A stretch of DNA of 36,855 bases from Candidatus Uhrbacteria bacterium GW2011_GWF2_39_13 (GCA_000993535.1 LBWG01000009.1:45800-82654); one strand, 5' to 3'; numbered from the stretch's first letter, positions 22,173-32,591 are shown. The notes: generated by a model not told the origin, from the sequence alone. Program-made: numbers and translations.

Positions 22173-24578
22173 TTATCGTTTTTCATCAAGTTCATTCTCA
22201 CTTTTTTTCTCAATCCACCGATCATCTATTTGATTTTCCCAATTCGTTTCTTCCTCCCATTCTCTTTCATGAGATTCTTCTTGTTCTTCGTTGTATTCGT
22301 TTTCCATTTTTTCCTCATGATTTATCTGTGTATCATTGGTTTTGAATCGATCTTCTTCTTGATAGGCTTCATCGTAATCATTTTGAGCGGTTGGAACTTG
22401 TTGAGAAAGGTCGCCCCCTGGTGGCCAAGACTCAACAAGAATTTCTCTTGGTTTTGCTCCAGAACCTGGACCTACAACCCCTGCCTCTTCCATCATATCG
22501 ATCATTCGTGCGGCTCGGGCATATCCAAGTCGAAGTTTCCGTTGCAGGAAAGAAGTGGAAGCTTTTCCAGATTCAAGAACCACTTGAATCGCTTCATCCA
22601 GCATTTCATCTTGGTCACCCAGCTCATCAAAAACGGTTCCTGATTTCGTGATTTCTGTAATAGCCATGTTGTAGTTTGGACTTTCTTTTCGTCGCAGATA
22701 ACTGACAACCGCCTCGACTTCTTCTGTTGAAACAAAAGCCCCTTGAAGACGTTTAGGTTTGGATACTTCTGCAGAGGTGAAAAGCATGTCCCCTCGACCC
22801 AAAAGTTTTTCAGCTCCAGATTGATCCAAAATTGTTCGAGAATCGGTTTGAGAAGCAACGGCAAAAGCAATTCGACCTGGAATATTGGCTTTAATTAAGC
22901 CAGTAATAACGTCCACGCTAGGTCTTTGAGTTGCCAATACAAGATAAATTCCTATTGCTCGAGCCATTTGGGCAATGCGAACAATCGTTGTTTCTACTTC
23001 TCGACCGCTGATGGTCATCAAATCTGCCAGCTCATCGATGACGATTACAATTTTTGGCATGTGTTCTTCAGATTTGGCGTTATAACCATCAATATTGCGC
23101 ACACCGAATTTTGAAAGTAGATCTAATCGTCGTTCCATTTCTCGAACAGCCCACTTAAGAGCATTGACCGTATCATCAACGCTTGTGATAGGAGGGACAA
23201 GTAAATGAGGAATACCATTATAACTAGTGAGTTCAACGCGTTTTGGATCAATGAGAATCAGTTTTAAATCATCCGGTCCATTTCGGTAGAGCCAGGAGAT
23301 GATCATGGTGTTCAGACACACAGATTTTCCAGATCCTGTGGCTCCTGCCACAAGCAGGTGAGGCATTTTATCCAAAGCGATCGTGTAGGTACCTCCAGAT
23401 ACATCTTTTCCAAGAGGAATAGCCAGTGGAGATGGATGACTTCGGAATTCCTTACTTTCCATAACATCGCGCAATGTTACGATTGCCACTTTGTTATTAG
23501 GAACTTCAATTCCCACCAGAGATTGACCAGGAATGGGAGCTTCCATGCGCAATGGATGGGCTGCCAAGGCAAGGGCAAGATCATTTTGCAAGCTTACAAT
23601 ACGCGAAAGTTTGACCCCCTGGCTTGGTCGAAGAGTATATTGTGTTACTGTCGGACCAATGGACGTTTTCCCCATTTCTACATCAATGGCAAATTCTTGA
23701 AATGTTTTTTCAATAATTTCTTTATTTTTTTCAATATCTCCTGATTGAGCTTTTGAATTGGAACGTTGAAGGAGTTTAAAAGGGATGGTAATTTCTCTGT
23801 GTTCGTGTGAAACGAGTGCCGTCTCTTTTTGTTGGAGTGTCTGAACGGGTTTTGTCGTAAAGTTTTGTGGAATTTGTTCCACGGTGTCTATTTTTTTATT
23901 CTTTTTTATTTCTTCTTCTTCTTCTTCTTCGATTGTCTCCTCCAATTCAAGATTTTCTGATTCATCTTCCATTATGTAGTCCTCTTCTGTCTTTTCTTCT
24001 ATTTGTGTTTTTCGTTTTTGAAAAAGAGAACCGACTCGTCCTGTTAAATGGGTATGAATTCCTAATAGAGATTGTAATGAGGTATTAAAAATAAGAAGAA
24101 CAGAGACAAAGAGTAAGGAAGCAGCGCTTACAACAGATCCCCAATATCCTAGAAAGATATTGAATGAGGAAGCAAGGAATTGACCCAAGTATCCGCCTGC
24201 AAGACTAATATCTTGAGTAAAAGGTTGTGGTTTATTGACAAGAAAAAGATTTAAGAGAGCATTAAACGAGAGAAAGAAAAAAAAGAGTCCAAGGTAATTC
24301 CATATCGAAAGTTTACCGCGCTCTGGATAGGCAAGCGTGGCCCCAATAGTGATGAGTATAAAAGGAACAAGATATCGATCCAGACCAAAAAAAGCGGTCA
24401 GTCCTTTATTAATCCAAATACCAACACTTCCAGCAATATGGAAAAAAGAAAGAAAAATAAGAGCTGAAGCGGCAAAGATACAAATGACGTAGATCCCTTT
24501 TTTGGTTTCAGGATTTAACTTCATTTTTGGCAAAGGGATCCTTTCTTTTTTAGGGGACAGTTTCTTTTTTTGTGCCAT
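22173..24578 (-). CDS. ftsK: DNA translocase FtsK/SpoIIIE
   Basis: 801 residues. About four hydrophobic segments in the first ~170 residues anchor the protein (IYVICIFAASALIFLSFFHIAG and following). An acidic Glu-rich linker comes next (ETIEEEEEEEIKK, about 215-230). The motor carries Walker A VAGATGSGKSVCLN, Walker B IVIVIDELADLM and the conserved LATQRPSVDVITGLIKANIPGRIAF. A gamma winged helix (ASTSFLQRKLRLGYARAARMIDMMEEAGVVG) would read polar DNA motifs. It pumps DNA through the septum. Unusually, ~85 extra residues, mostly acidic (EEDRFKTNDTQ...NEYNEEQEESHEREWEEE), follow the gamma domain. The ATG at 24578 begins the Lys-rich cytoplasmic start. It is the first gene of a transcript that continues into the RodZ-like gene. 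Confidence 0.96.
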   Translation of the reverse strand: MAQKKKLSPKKERIPLPKMKLNPETKKGIYVICIFAASALIFLSFFHIAGSVGIWINKGLTAFFGLDRYLVPFILITIGATLAYPERGKLSIWNYLGLFFFFLSFNALLNLFLVNKPQPFTQDISLAGGYLGQFLASSFNIFLGYWGSVVSAASLLFVSVLLIFNTSLQSLLGIHTHLTGRVGSLFQKRKTQIEEKTEEDYIMEDESENLELEETIEEEEEEEIKKNKKIDTVEQIPQNFTTKPVQTLQQKETALVSHEHREITIPFKLLQRSNSKAQSGDIEKNKEIIEKTFQEFAIDVEMGKTSIGPTVTQYTLRPSQGVKLSRIVSLQNDLALALAAHPLRMEAPIPGQSLVGIEVPNNKVAIVTLRDVMESKEFRSHPSPLAIPLGKDVSGGTYTIALDKMPHLLVAGATGSGKSVCLNTMIISWLYRNGPDDLKLILIDPKRVELTSYNGIPHLLVPPITSVDDTVNALKWAVREMERRLDLLSKFGVRNIDGYNAKSEEHMPKIVIVIDELADLMTISGREVETTIVRIAQMARAIGIYLVLATQRPSVDVITGLIKANIPGRIAFAVASQTDSRTILDQSGAEKLLGRGDMLFTSAEVSKPKRLQGAFVSTEEVEAVVSYLRRKESPNYNMAITEITKSGTVFDELGDQDEMLDEAIQVVLESGKASTSFLQRKLRLGYARAARMIDMMEEAGVVGPGSGAKPREILVESWPPGGDLSQQVPTAQNDYDEAYQEEDRFKTNDTQINHEEKMENEYNEEQEESHEREWEEETNWENQIDDRWIEKKSENELDEKR

Positions 24579-24601
24579 AATAAATTTTATTTTAGCACAA
24601 T

Positions 24602-24629
24602 TTGATTTTTTCTTAATTATTGCTAAACT
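24602..24629 (+). promoter_or_regulatory. Weak candidate promoter into the ftsK-rpoB intergenic region
   Basis: TTGATT (24602-24607), 16-bp spacer, TAAACT (24624-24629), each 4/6 to consensus. It would start a rightward transcript near 24636, just ahead of the nested inverted repeat at 24649-24796. Confidence 0.3.
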
Positions 24630-24648
24630 TTAATAAGTCCTCTGTCTG

Positions 24649-24796
24649 AGGCTGCGGAGTTTGGTACGATGCAATCTGGTCTAAATCGCGAGCATAGGTC
24701 ACTCAATCGAGTTCGCTCGATTGAGTGACCAAAATCTCTCTCCTCATGCTCAAACGTTCTGATTAGGATTGGTTTCGTGACCTTTCTTCGCAGCCT
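24649..24796. repeat. Nested imperfect inverted repeat with perfect 15-bp core hairpin
   Basis: The core is a perfect 15-bp stem (24697-24711 with 24716-24730) closed by TTCG. Further arms nest around it: GAGCAT (24690-24695) with ATGCTC downstream, CAATC/CTAAATC with GATTAGGATTG, and AGGCTGCG (24649-24656) with CGCAGCCT (24789-24796). No T run follows on either strand, so it is not a simple terminator. It could be a structured RNA or a MITE-like insertion. No coding frame of note is present. Confidence 0.6.
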
Positions 24797-24808
24797 TAGC
24801 TAGAGAAC

Positions 24809-24836
24809 TTGACGATAATTTTTTGCGTGATATAAT
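24809..24836 (+). promoter_or_regulatory. Strong promoter upstream of rpoB
   Basis: TTGACG (24809-24814), 16-bp spacer, perfect TATAAT (24831-24836) with an extended -10 TGA just before it. The predicted start is near 24843, about 390 nt before the rpoB ATG. Confidence 0.8.
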
Positions 24837-24854
24837 CCTTCTGCAATTTTCAAA

Positions 24855-24880
24855 AAACTTATCTAAATTTAGATAAGTTT
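24855..24880. promoter_or_regulatory. Perfect 26-bp palindrome just downstream of the rpoB promoter
   Basis: The 13-base half AAACTTATCTAAA (24855-24867) is followed directly by its exact reverse complement (24868-24880). It begins about +13 from the predicted start. It could be a repressor operator on DNA or a 5' hairpin in the RNA. Confidence 0.6.
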
Positions 24881-25037
24881 AAAACCCCCCGCACCTCGTT
24901 TGTGGCAGAACGGTCAACCAGGTCAAGGGGCACATAAAGAGAAACTCCTGGTTCGTAGGCTGTGGGGCCTCGATACTGGGGTAATTCACCTATTCTCTGA
25001 TGGTGCGTACTTACCCATTATTATTCAGTAATAAATA

Positions 25038-25070
25038 GCTTTCCCCTCACCAGGGAAGCGTTTTTTGTTT
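25038..25070 (+). terminator. Intrinsic terminator/attenuator inside the rpoB leader
   Basis: GCTTTCCC (25038-25045) pairs with GGGAAGC (25053-25059) with one bulged T, then TTTTTTGTTTT. It lies 162 bp upstream of the rpoB start and downstream of the only strong promoter seen. Confidence 0.7.
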
Positions 25071-25077
25071 TCTAAAT

Positions 25078-25207
25078 AGGTATTCTTTAAAACTCGCGAT
25101 CTTTCGTTTCACGGGCGCCCGCTGACCCCACTCTCCCTATTGTGAATAGGGTTCGCGGGGCTCAGCAGCCCGTTCAACGAAATCTCATCGAGTTTTAAAG
25201 AATACCT
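25078..25207. repeat. 130-nt long nested hairpin immediately before rpoB
   Basis: A perfect 19-bp outer stem (25078-25096 with 25189-25207) is followed inward by TTTCGTT/AACGAAA, CGGGC/GCCCG, GCTGA-CCCC/GGGG-C-TCAGC and a terminal CCCTATT-GTG-AATAGGG. The whole element folds into one rod. It ends 24 bases before the rpoB ATG. It may be an RNase processing site, a regulatory structure or a MITE. No target-site duplication is evident. Confidence 0.8.
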
Positions 25208-25231
25208 TCAGAAAAATTTTCAATCCATTTT

Positions 25232-28200
25232 ATGCCTATCTACCGCCGCACACCGGTAAAGACACGAGAACGTAAAACGTTCGACAACGCTGTTCATGAT
25301 GCCATGGATGTTCCTGATCTCATCGAAGTTCAACGCAGATCCTATCGTTGGTTTTATGATGAAGGGATTAAAGAACTTTTTGATGAAGTGACCCCTATCA
25401 CCGATTTTATCGGTCGTGATTTGCAGTTGTATTTTGACGATTATTATCTTGATGAACCAAAATTTGATGAGAAAACATCCCGTGAAAAAAACGTGACTTT
25501 TGAAGCTCCTCTTCGAGTAAAAACGCGTTTGGTAAATATTCGAACAAAAGATGTAAAAGAACAGGAAATTTATTTGGGCGATTTACCAATCATGACTCCT
25601 CGAGGAACTTTTTTGATCAATGGTGTTGAACGAGTGGTTGTGTCCCAACTTGTTCGTTCCGCTGGAGCTTTTTTTACGGCAGATGTTTATCGTGGACGTC
25701 GTTATTATGGAGCCAAAATTATTCCAAATCGTGGAGCTTGGCTTGAATTTGAGACCGATCCTAAGAACGTGTTATGGGTTAAAATTGATCGTAAACGAAA
25801 AGTCGCTGTAACCGCTCTTCTTCGTGCCTTTGGTGTAACAGATGACGAATCAATTATTGAATTGTTTAAAGATATCGATATTCATCCTACCAATCATTAC
25901 ATTGAAGCGACATTGAATAAGGATATTTCCAAAACAGAAGATGAAGGATTGATTGAAGTCTATAAACGTATTCGCCCAGGAGATCGCGCTACAGCCGACA
26001 ATGCAAAGAGTCTTATCCACTCTATGTTTTTTAATTTTGACCGTTATGATCTGGGAAAAGTTGGACGTTATAAATTCAACCTGCGTTTTAATCAGGAAAT
26101 TACTGATGAACTTGTTGCAAAAGAAGAGAATCGTATTATCAGCAAAGAAGATCTTGTCATGATTATCCGCGAAATTATTCGTTTGAATATTGAACAAGGT
26201 GAACCAGATGACGTTGATCATTTAGGAAACCGACGCGTTCGAGCTGTAGGAGAGCTTATTCAAGGTCGTTTTCGTGTCGGACTCGCTCGTATGGAACGTA
26301 TTGTTCGCGATCGTATGTCTACTCGCGATATTGATACATTGACTCCAGGACGTCTTATTAACGCTCGTCCTGTGATCGGAGCCATTCGTGAGTTTTTCAT
26401 GTCCTCACAACTTTCACAGTTCATGGATCAAACCAATCCGTTGGCAGAGCTCGAACACAAACGTCGTCTTTCTGCGATGGGTCCTGGAGGTCTTTCTCGT
26501 GAACGTGCAGGTTTTGAAGTGCGTGACGTTCATCCAACTCACTATGGTCGTATTTGTCCTATTGCCACTCCTGAAGGACCAAACATTGGATTGATCGGTC
26601 ACTTAGCTTCTTATGCCATCATCAATGATTACGGATTTATTGAAACACCTTATCGCAAAGTCATAAAAGAAAAGAAAAAAGGAAAGATTCTCTCACGTGT
26701 GACCAATGAGATTGAATTTATCAATGCTTTTAAAGAAGAGCGTTCTGTGACGGTTCCGGCAACCATTCCTTTGGATAAAGACGGTTATTTCGTTGAGGAA
26801 TTTGTGGGCGGACGCAAATATGGAGAACCAAAAGTCGTTGGTCAAGAAGAAGTTGATTTCATGGACGTTTCTTCCAAACAAATCGTTTCTATTGGAACAG
26901 CCCTTATTCCATTTTTGGAACATGATGATGCCACCCGTGCGCTCATGGGTACTAACATGCAACGTCAAGCCGTTCCAACGATTAAACCTGATGCTCCTAT
27001 TTGTGGAACCGGTTCTGAAAGACGAGCAGCTCGTGATTCCGGACACGTGGTTGTAGCAGAACAAACAGGAGAAATTACCGCTGTGGAAGGTCATCACGTT
27101 GAGATTACGGATAAGGATGGAAATAAAACAGATTACGAATTGAAGAAATTTTTACGTTCCAATAATTCCACTTGTATCAATCAACGACCAGTAGTTCAGA
27201 AAAATCAAAAGGTGATTAAAGGTGATGTGATTGCCGATTCCTCGGCCGTTGATCAAGGAGAATTAGCACTGGGACAAAATTGCCTTGTCGCCTTTATGGC
27301 ATGGGATGGATATAACTACGAAGACGCGGTTATTATTTCTGAGCGAATGGTTCAAGACGATCGTTTTACGAGCGTGCATATTGAGCACTACACCATTGAC
27401 GTACGTGATACCAAATTAGGACCTGAAGTCGTTACTTCAGATATTCCAAATGTCTCTGAAGACAAATTGAAAAATTTAGATGCTGAAGGCATTATCCGTG
27501 TCGGAGCTGAAGTGAAATCTGGAGACATTTTGGTTGGAAAAATTACACCAAAAGGCGAAACAGAACTTTCAGCAGAAGAAAAACTTCTCCGAGCCATTTT
27601 CGGTGAAAAAGCGCGTGATGTGCGTGATTCTTCTTTATATCTTGAACACGGAGAACACGGAAAAGTGGTTGCTGTTACTATTTTTTCTCGAGAAGAAGGC
27701 GATAAGCTTTCTCCGGGAGTGATTAAATCTATCCAAGTCACGATTGCTGATTTGCGTAAAGTTCAGGTAGGAGACAAGGTGGCCGGAAGACACGGAAACA
27801 AGGGTGTTATTTCTCGTGTGGTGCCAGTGGCTGATATGCCTTTCATGTCCGATGGAACTCCAGTGGACGTGATTTTGACTCCACTTGGAGTTGTTTCTCG
27901 TATGAACTTGGGACAGATTTTGGAAGTTCACCTTGGACTCGCTGCTAATGCTCTTGGGTATAACGTGAATACTCCGGTACTCAACGGAGTTCCTGAAAAA
28001 TCGATCCACGATGAACTTGAACGGGCAGGATTCCCTCGCAGCGGACAGCTTACTTTGTTTGATGGTCGCTCTGGTGACGCGTTTGAAAACCCTGTGACTG
28101 TTGGATATATGTACATCTTGAAACTTTCTCACATGGTTGAAGACAAGATGCATCAACGCTCTATCGGTCCATACTCTCTTATTACGCAGCAGCCGCTTGG

Positions 28201-28501
28201 AGGAAAAGCTCAGTTTGGTGGTCAGCGATTTGGAGAAATGGAAGTGTGGGCATTGGAAGCCTATGGAGCAGCCCACATGCTTCAAGAAATTTTAACCATC
28301 AAATCAGACGATGTCCCAGGTCGTTCAAAGGCTTACGAGGCTATTATCAAAGGTGAGCCCATTAAAAAAGTAAACATTCCAGAATCCTTTAACGTGTTGG
28401 TCAGAGAGTTGAAAGGATTGTGTATGGATGTAGAACTTCTTAAAGACGGGGAGAAGGTCGACCTTCCTGGAGAGAAAAAAACAGTGAGTAGCAAAGCCTA
28501 A
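25232..28501 (+). CDS. rpoB: DNA-directed RNA polymerase subunit beta
   Basis: 1089 residues, shorter than E. coli (1342) because lineage-specific insertions are absent. Recognised by the Rif-region [54 protein letters not shown], by [10 protein letters not shown], by [15 protein letters not shown], by the [19 protein letters not shown] active-site region, and by the C-terminal [32 protein letters not shown]. The main rifampicin contacts (Q513, D516, H526, R529, S531 in E. coli numbering) are all present. The near-universal CPIETPEGPN reads [10 protein letters not shown] here (Ala445). It forms the catalytic core with rpoC, which starts 11 bases downstream. No Shine-Dalgarno precedes the ATG; the leader holds a long hairpin and an attenuator-like terminator. 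Confidence 0.98.
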   Translation: MPIYRRTPVKTRERKTFDNAVHDAMDVPDLIEVQRRSYRWFYDEGIKELFDEVTPITDFIGRDLQLYFDDYYLDEPKFDEKTSREKNVTFEAPLRVKTRLVNIRTKDVKEQEIYLGDLPIMTPRGTFLINGVERVVVSQLVRSAGAFFTADVYRGRRYYGAKIIPNRGAWLEFETDPKNVLWVKIDRKRKVAVTALLRAFGVTDDESIIELFKDIDIHPTNHYIEATLNKDISKTEDEGLIEVYKRIRPGDRATADNAKSLIHSMFFNFDRYDLGKVGRYKFNLRFNQEITDELVAKEENRIISKEDLVMIIREIIRLNIEQGEPDDVDHLGNRRVRAVGELIQGRFRVGLARMERIVRDRMSTRDIDTLTPGRLINARPVIGAIREFFMSSQLSQFMDQTNPLAELEHKRRLSAMGPGGLSRERAGFEVRDVHPTHYGRICPIATPEGPNIGLIGHLASYAIINDYGFIETPYRKVIKEKKKGKILSRVTNEIEFINAFKEERSVTVPATIPLDKDGYFVEEFVGGRKYGEPKVVGQEEVDFMDVSSKQIVSIGTALIPFLEHDDATRALMGTNMQRQAVPTIKPDAPICGTGSERRAARDSGHVVVAEQTGEITAVEGHHVEITDKDGNKTDYELKKFLRSNNSTCINQRPVVQKNQKVIKGDVIADSSAVDQGELALGQNCLVAFMAWDGYNYEDAVIISERMVQDDRFTSVHIEHYTIDVRDTKLGPEVVTSDIPNVSEDKLKNLDAEGIIRVGAEVKSGDILVGKITPKGETELSAEEKLLRAIFGEKARDVRDSSLYLEHGEHGKVVAVTIFSREEGDKLSPGVIKSIQVTIADLRKVQVGDKVAGRHGNKGVISRVVPVADMPFMSDGTPVDVILTPLGVVSRMNLGQILEVHLGLAANALGYNVNTPVLNGVPEKSIHDELERAGFPRSGQLTLFDGRSGDAFENPVTVGYMYILKLSHMVEDKMHQRSIGPYSLITQQPLGGKAQFGGQRFGEMEVWALEAYGAAHMLQEILTIKSDDVPGRSKAYEAIIKGEPIKKVNIPESFNVLVRELKGLCMDVELLKDGEKVDLPGEKKTVSSKA

Positions 28502-28512
28502 CGTTATCAATT

Positions 28513-31500
28513 ATGTTTAAACAACAAGAATCTCTTAGATCCACTGATTTCGATTCCATTCGTCTTCGTCTTGCCAGTCCAGAGACCATCCGTTCTTGGT
28601 CCCATGGGGAGATCACCAAACCAGAAACCATCAATTACCGTACACAAAAACCAGAAAAACAAGGTTTGTTTGCGGAAGAAATTTTTGGACCCTCAAAAGA
28701 TTGGGAGTGTTATTGTGGAAAGTATAAAAAGATTCGTTATAAAGGGATTGTTTGTGACAAGTGTGGTGTTGAGGTAACCCATTCCGTTGTTCGACGTGAA
28801 CGCATGGGGCATATTGAACTTGCCGCTCCTATTACACACATTTGGTTTTTGCGCGGTGTTCCTTCAAAAATTGGAACGATTCTCGATGTTTCTATTCAGA
28901 ACTTAGAAAAAATTATTTATTTTGCTAGCTTTTTAGTCACAGATGTTAATGAAGCAGCAAAAGAGGTAACTACTGAACAGGTAAAAACAGAACGAAAGAG
29001 CAAAGAGAAAATGATTGAGGGAGAATTTAAACGTGATGTCGGACGTCTGGAACAGAAGTTTGGAACAGATGCCGCTTCCATCAAAAAAGAAACAAAACGT
29101 CTTGAGGAAATCCGAGACACAAAATTGGAAGAACTTGAAGAGGATTTTGAAACCGTGATGCAAGACCTTAAGGATATGAAGGTCATGTCTATTATTTCAG
29201 AACAGACTTACCATGAATGGTCCTTGAAATACGGACATGTTTTTGAGGCAAACATTGGAGCCGAAGCGGTTAAGGATATGCTTGGGCGTATCAATGTTGG
29301 AGAGACCATGAACCTTTTGGAAGAGGAACTGAAAACAGCTACAAAAACCAAACGTAATAGACTGCTGCGTCGAATCAAGTTATTAAAGTCGTTTTATATC
29401 AATAAACTCAAACCTGAGTGGATGGTATTAAACGTGTTGCCAGTTATTCCTCCAGATCTTCGTCCGATGGTTCCGTTGGATGGAGGACGTTTTGCGACGT
29501 CAGATCTCAATGATCTCTATAGACGAGTTATTAATCGCAATAATCGTTTGAGGCGTCTGTACGATCTTCATGCTCCTGAGGTCATTTCTCGAAACGAGAA
29601 ACGCATGTTGCAAGAGGCGGTTGACGCTCTTATTGATAACTCGGCTCGACATAGCAAAACCGTGATTGCTGCCACAGGAAAGAAACGTCAATTGAAATCA
29701 TTGGCTGACCAGTTGAAAGGAAAGCAGGGACGATTCCGTCAGAATTTGTTGGGTAAGCGTATCGATTATTCAGGACGATCTGTCATTGTGGTTGGACCAA
29801 ATCTACGACTTGACCAATGTGGTATTCCAAAAAAAATGGCTTTGGAACTGTTCAAACCGTTCGTTATTTCTAAACTTATTGAACGCGAATACGTTCACAA
29901 CATTCGTTCTGCCAATCGTTTTATTGAAAGCGATCGACCAGAAACATGGGATATTTTAGAGGAAGTCACCAGTGATGCGTTTGTTCTTTTGAATCGTGCT
30001 CCAACACTTCATCGATTGGGTATTCAAGCATTCCGACCTATCTTGATTGAAGGAAAAGCGATCAAGATTCATCCACTTGTGTGTGACGCCTATAATGCTG
30101 ATTTTGATGGAGACCAGATGGCCGTACACGTTCCTCTTACAGAAGAAGCTCGCGCAGAGGCACGCGAAATCATGCTTTCAACCAAAAACCTTTTGAAGCC
30201 GGCATTTGGTGGTCCAGTGGCTACACCTGGAAAAGATATTGCTTGGGGTATCTTCTTTTTGACTATGGAAGTTACAGACATGCCAGAATCCAAAGAAGGA
30301 CTCCCTATCTTTTCCAATGAAACAGATGCTTTGTATGCGTCTCAAATTGGAAAGATCGCTTTGCGTGATTGGATCGTTGTGCGGCTCTCAACACAAGAAA
30401 TTATCATCACGACTCCTGGGCGTATCTTGGTTAATCAACAATTTCCACAGGAGATTCCGTTTAAAAATCAGGTGATGGGAAAGAAGGAACTGGCAACGAT
30501 TGTGAAATATTATCTTGAGCTTCATGGCTCTGAGATGACCGCTTCCTTTCTTGATCGATTAAAAGAGATCGGATTTAAATACTCCACGCGAGCAGGATAT
30601 TCTTGGGGTATGTCAAACCTTCCAGATATAAAAGAAAAAGAAGCGTTGATTACCGAAGGAGATACGCGCGTACGAGAAATTGAAGATTACTTTTCTCAAG
30701 GACTGTTAACGGCTTCTGAACGTCATTCATCCATCGTAAAGACATGGAACGAAATCAAAGACCGTATTGCTGTTGAGGCAAAGAAAGCTCTCCCAAAGAA
30801 TAACCCTGCATACACCATGATTGAATCTGGGGCCCGCGGATCTTGGGGACAGATGACTCAGATGGTAGGTATGAAAGGACTTGTAGCAAACCCTTCCGGA
30901 GACATTATTGAGTTGCCGGTGAAATCTTCTTTTAAAGAAGGATATGACGTGTTGGAGTTCTTTATTTCTTCTCACGGTGTGCGCAAAGGATTGACCGATA
31001 CCGCTTTGCGTACGGCAAACGCCGGATATCTGACCAGACGTCTGGTGGACGTAGCACAAGACGTGATTGTCCGTCAGGAAGATTGTGGTGACGATACAGG
31101 AGTCGTATTGACTCATGAAGAATCAGAAGAAATTGGAGAACCATTAATCATTCGTATTCTTGGACGTGTAGCCCTTTCAGAGATCAAAAAACCAGGAGGA
31201 CGCAAAGCGATTGTGGAGCCAGGTCAACTGATTACTGAATCTCATGTGCGTGAAATTGAAGCAACAGGAAAAGAATTATCTGAGGCTCATGTGCGTTCCG
31301 TGATGACCTGCAAGCTTCGTCGTGGTGTGTGTCAGAAATGTTATGGATATGATCTTGCCTACAACAAACTCGTGAAAATGGGAACGAGTGTGGGAATTAT
31401 GGCTGCTCAATCTATCGGAGAACCTGGTACCCAGCTCACTATGCGTACCTTCCATACAGGAGGTGTGGCTGGAAAAGATATCACGCAAGGGCTTCCTCGT

Positions 31501-32535
31501 GTGGAAGAATTGTTTGAGGCTCGAAATCCAAAACAGAAAGCCATCATGTCAGAAGTTTCAGGAAAAGCTTCCCTTGAATCTGCTCAGCGCGAGATTGTTC
31601 AGGCAGGAACAGGCAAGCAGATTCTGGATATGCGTCCAGGACAAAAGACCGTTAAAATTACGTATCAGGGAATTGAGGAAGATACACAGCTGTACGGAAA
31701 ATCAGGTGAACTACTTGTCAAAGAAGGAGATAAGGTTAAAGAAGGACAAGTTATCGCTCGCAAATCTACCGGTAAAGAAATTTTGGCTCCTGGAACGGGA
31801 ATTATTGCTATAAAAAAAGAATCAACTGTTACGGTGTTGTATGAGGCGACCAAAGTTCGTGAGTACATCATTCCACCTGGATTTACCCTTTATGTGAAGG
31901 AAGGCGATGAAGTCCAAGCGGGCGACGCTCTTACAGATGGACACCTTGATTTGCAAGTCCTTTTTAAGTACAAGGGGCAGGATGCCGTTCAAAAGTATCT
32001 CTCAAAAGAAATCCAGTTTATTTATTCCAGCCAAGGACAGAAACTCAACAACAAACACATCGAGATTATCATCCGTCAGATGTTCTCTCGTATCCGCGTG
32101 GTGGATCCAGGAGACACAGACCTCTTGCCTGGTGAGATTATTGAGAAAGCCACGTTTGAGGATGCAAATGATTTTGTTGAAAAAACACAAAAATCAGCTA
32201 CCTCTAAATCCTTGTTCTTGGGAATTACAAAAATTTCTCTTTCAACAGATTCCTGGCTTTCAAGTGCGTCCTTCCAAGAAACAGCTCGAGTTCTTATTAA
32301 CGCAGCTGTGACAGGAAAAGTGGATCGTCTTGAAGGACTTAAAGAGAATGTCATTATTGGGCGTCTTATTCCAGCGGGAACCGGTTTTGAGGATATGCAG
32401 TACGAACTCATTGGAGATGTGACTCAACACCATTTGCAACATGCAACAACCAAGAAGATTGCTCAGGAAATTGACGAAACATTTGCGAATAACACAACAG
32501 TTATTGAAGGATCAGAATCTGAGCGTGAACTTTAA
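28513..32535 (+). CDS. rpoC: DNA-directed RNA polymerase subunit beta'
   Basis: 1340 residues. N-terminal zinc-binding [21 protein letters not shown] charged coiled-coil insertion (~150-230) is rich in Lys/Glu. [37 protein letters not shown] and the catalytic [12 protein letters not shown] follow, with the magnesium-binding aspartates at D530, D532 and D534. The trigger-loop/bridge-helix region includes [34 protein letters not shown] second zinc site comprises EDCGDD and [31 protein letters not shown] leads into the C-terminal region. It completes the RNA polymerase active site with rpoB, and follows it by 11 bases without a Shine-Dalgarno. A shared bidirectional terminator lies 20 bases downstream. 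Confidence 0.98.
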   Translation: MFKQQESLRSTDFDSIRLRLASPETIRSWSHGEITKPETINYRTQKPEKQGLFAEEIFGPSKDWECYCGKYKKIRYKGIVCDKCGVEVTHSVVRRERMGHIELAAPITHIWFLRGVPSKIGTILDVSIQNLEKIIYFASFLVTDVNEAAKEVTTEQVKTERKSKEKMIEGEFKRDVGRLEQKFGTDAASIKKETKRLEEIRDTKLEELEEDFETVMQDLKDMKVMSIISEQTYHEWSLKYGHVFEANIGAEAVKDMLGRINVGETMNLLEEELKTATKTKRNRLLRRIKLLKSFYINKLKPEWMVLNVLPVIPPDLRPMVPLDGGRFATSDLNDLYRRVINRNNRLRRLYDLHAPEVISRNEKRMLQEAVDALIDNSARHSKTVIAATGKKRQLKSLADQLKGKQGRFRQNLLGKRIDYSGRSVIVVGPNLRLDQCGIPKKMALELFKPFVISKLIEREYVHNIRSANRFIESDRPETWDILEEVTSDAFVLLNRAPTLHRLGIQAFRPILIEGKAIKIHPLVCDAYNADFDGDQMAVHVPLTEEARAEAREIMLSTKNLLKPAFGGPVATPGKDIAWGIFFLTMEVTDMPESKEGLPIFSNETDALYASQIGKIALRDWIVVRLSTQEIIITTPGRILVNQQFPQEIPFKNQVMGKKELATIVKYYLELHGSEMTASFLDRLKEIGFKYSTRAGYSWGMSNLPDIKEKEALITEGDTRVREIEDYFSQGLLTASERHSSIVKTWNEIKDRIAVEAKKALPKNNPAYTMIESGARGSWGQMTQMVGMKGLVANPSGDIIELPVKSSFKEGYDVLEFFISSHGVRKGLTDTALRTANAGYLTRRLVDVAQDVIVRQEDCGDDTGVVLTHEESEEIGEPLIIRILGRVALSEIKKPGGRKAIVEPGQLITESHVREIEATGKELSEAHVRSVMTCKLRRGVCQKCYGYDLAYNKLVKMGTSVGIMAAQSIGEPGTQLTMRTFHTGGVAGKDITQGLPRVEELFEARNPKQKAIMSEVSGKASLESAQREIVQAGTGKQILDMRPGQKTVKITYQGIEEDTQLYGKSGELLVKEGDKVKEGQVIARKSTGKEILAPGTGIIAIKKESTVTVLYEATKVREYIIPPGFTLYVKEGDEVQAGDALTDGHLDLQVLFKYKGQDAVQKYLSKEIQFIYSSQGQKLNNKHIEIIIRQMFSRIRVVDPGDTDLLPGEIIEKATFEDANDFVEKTQKSATSKSLFLGITKISLSTDSWLSSASFQETARVLINAAVTGKVDRLEGLKENVIIGRLIPAGTGFEDMQYELIGDVTQHHLQHATTKKIAQEIDETFANNTTVIEGSESEREL

Positions 32536-32555
32536 ACACAAATAAATCGTAAAAG

Positions 32556-32591
32556 AAAAACCACCCAGAGTTTATCCAAGGGTGGTTTTTT
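32556..32591 (+). terminator. Bidirectional terminator between rpoC and the TrmB-like gene
   Basis: AAAAACCACCC (32556-32566) pairs with GGGTGGTTTTT (32580-32590) around a 13-nt loop. The stop codon of the convergent minus-strand gene (32572-32574) lies inside the loop. Confidence 0.88.

Larger units (their letters stand above)
24843..25070 (+). ncRNA. Putative structured leader RNA or small RNA ending at a terminator
   Basis: From the strong promoter the transcript would run ~225 nt to an intrinsic terminator well before rpoB. No convincing reading frame lies within it. Pairings visible by eye: CGCACC (24890-24895) with GGTGCG (25002-25007) enclosing the body, AACCAGG (24916-24922) with CCTGGTT (24947-24953), and AGGC (24957-24960) with GCCT (24967-24970). 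It may be an attenuator or riboswitch controlling rpoBC, or a separate small RNA. It does not match the SRP, tmRNA, RNase P or 5S signatures that I know. Confidence 0.45.

Noticed and set aside
24911-24953. CCAGGTCA segment resembling the SRP RNA core
   Set aside because: The diagnostic GGAAGGAAGCAGCC side of the SRP domain IV loop is missing, so 4.5S/SRP RNA is not supported.
27635-28285. Long minus-strand frame of 216 codons inside rpoB
   Set aside because: It is antisense to a strongly conserved coding region, and its composition is that of a complementary shadow.
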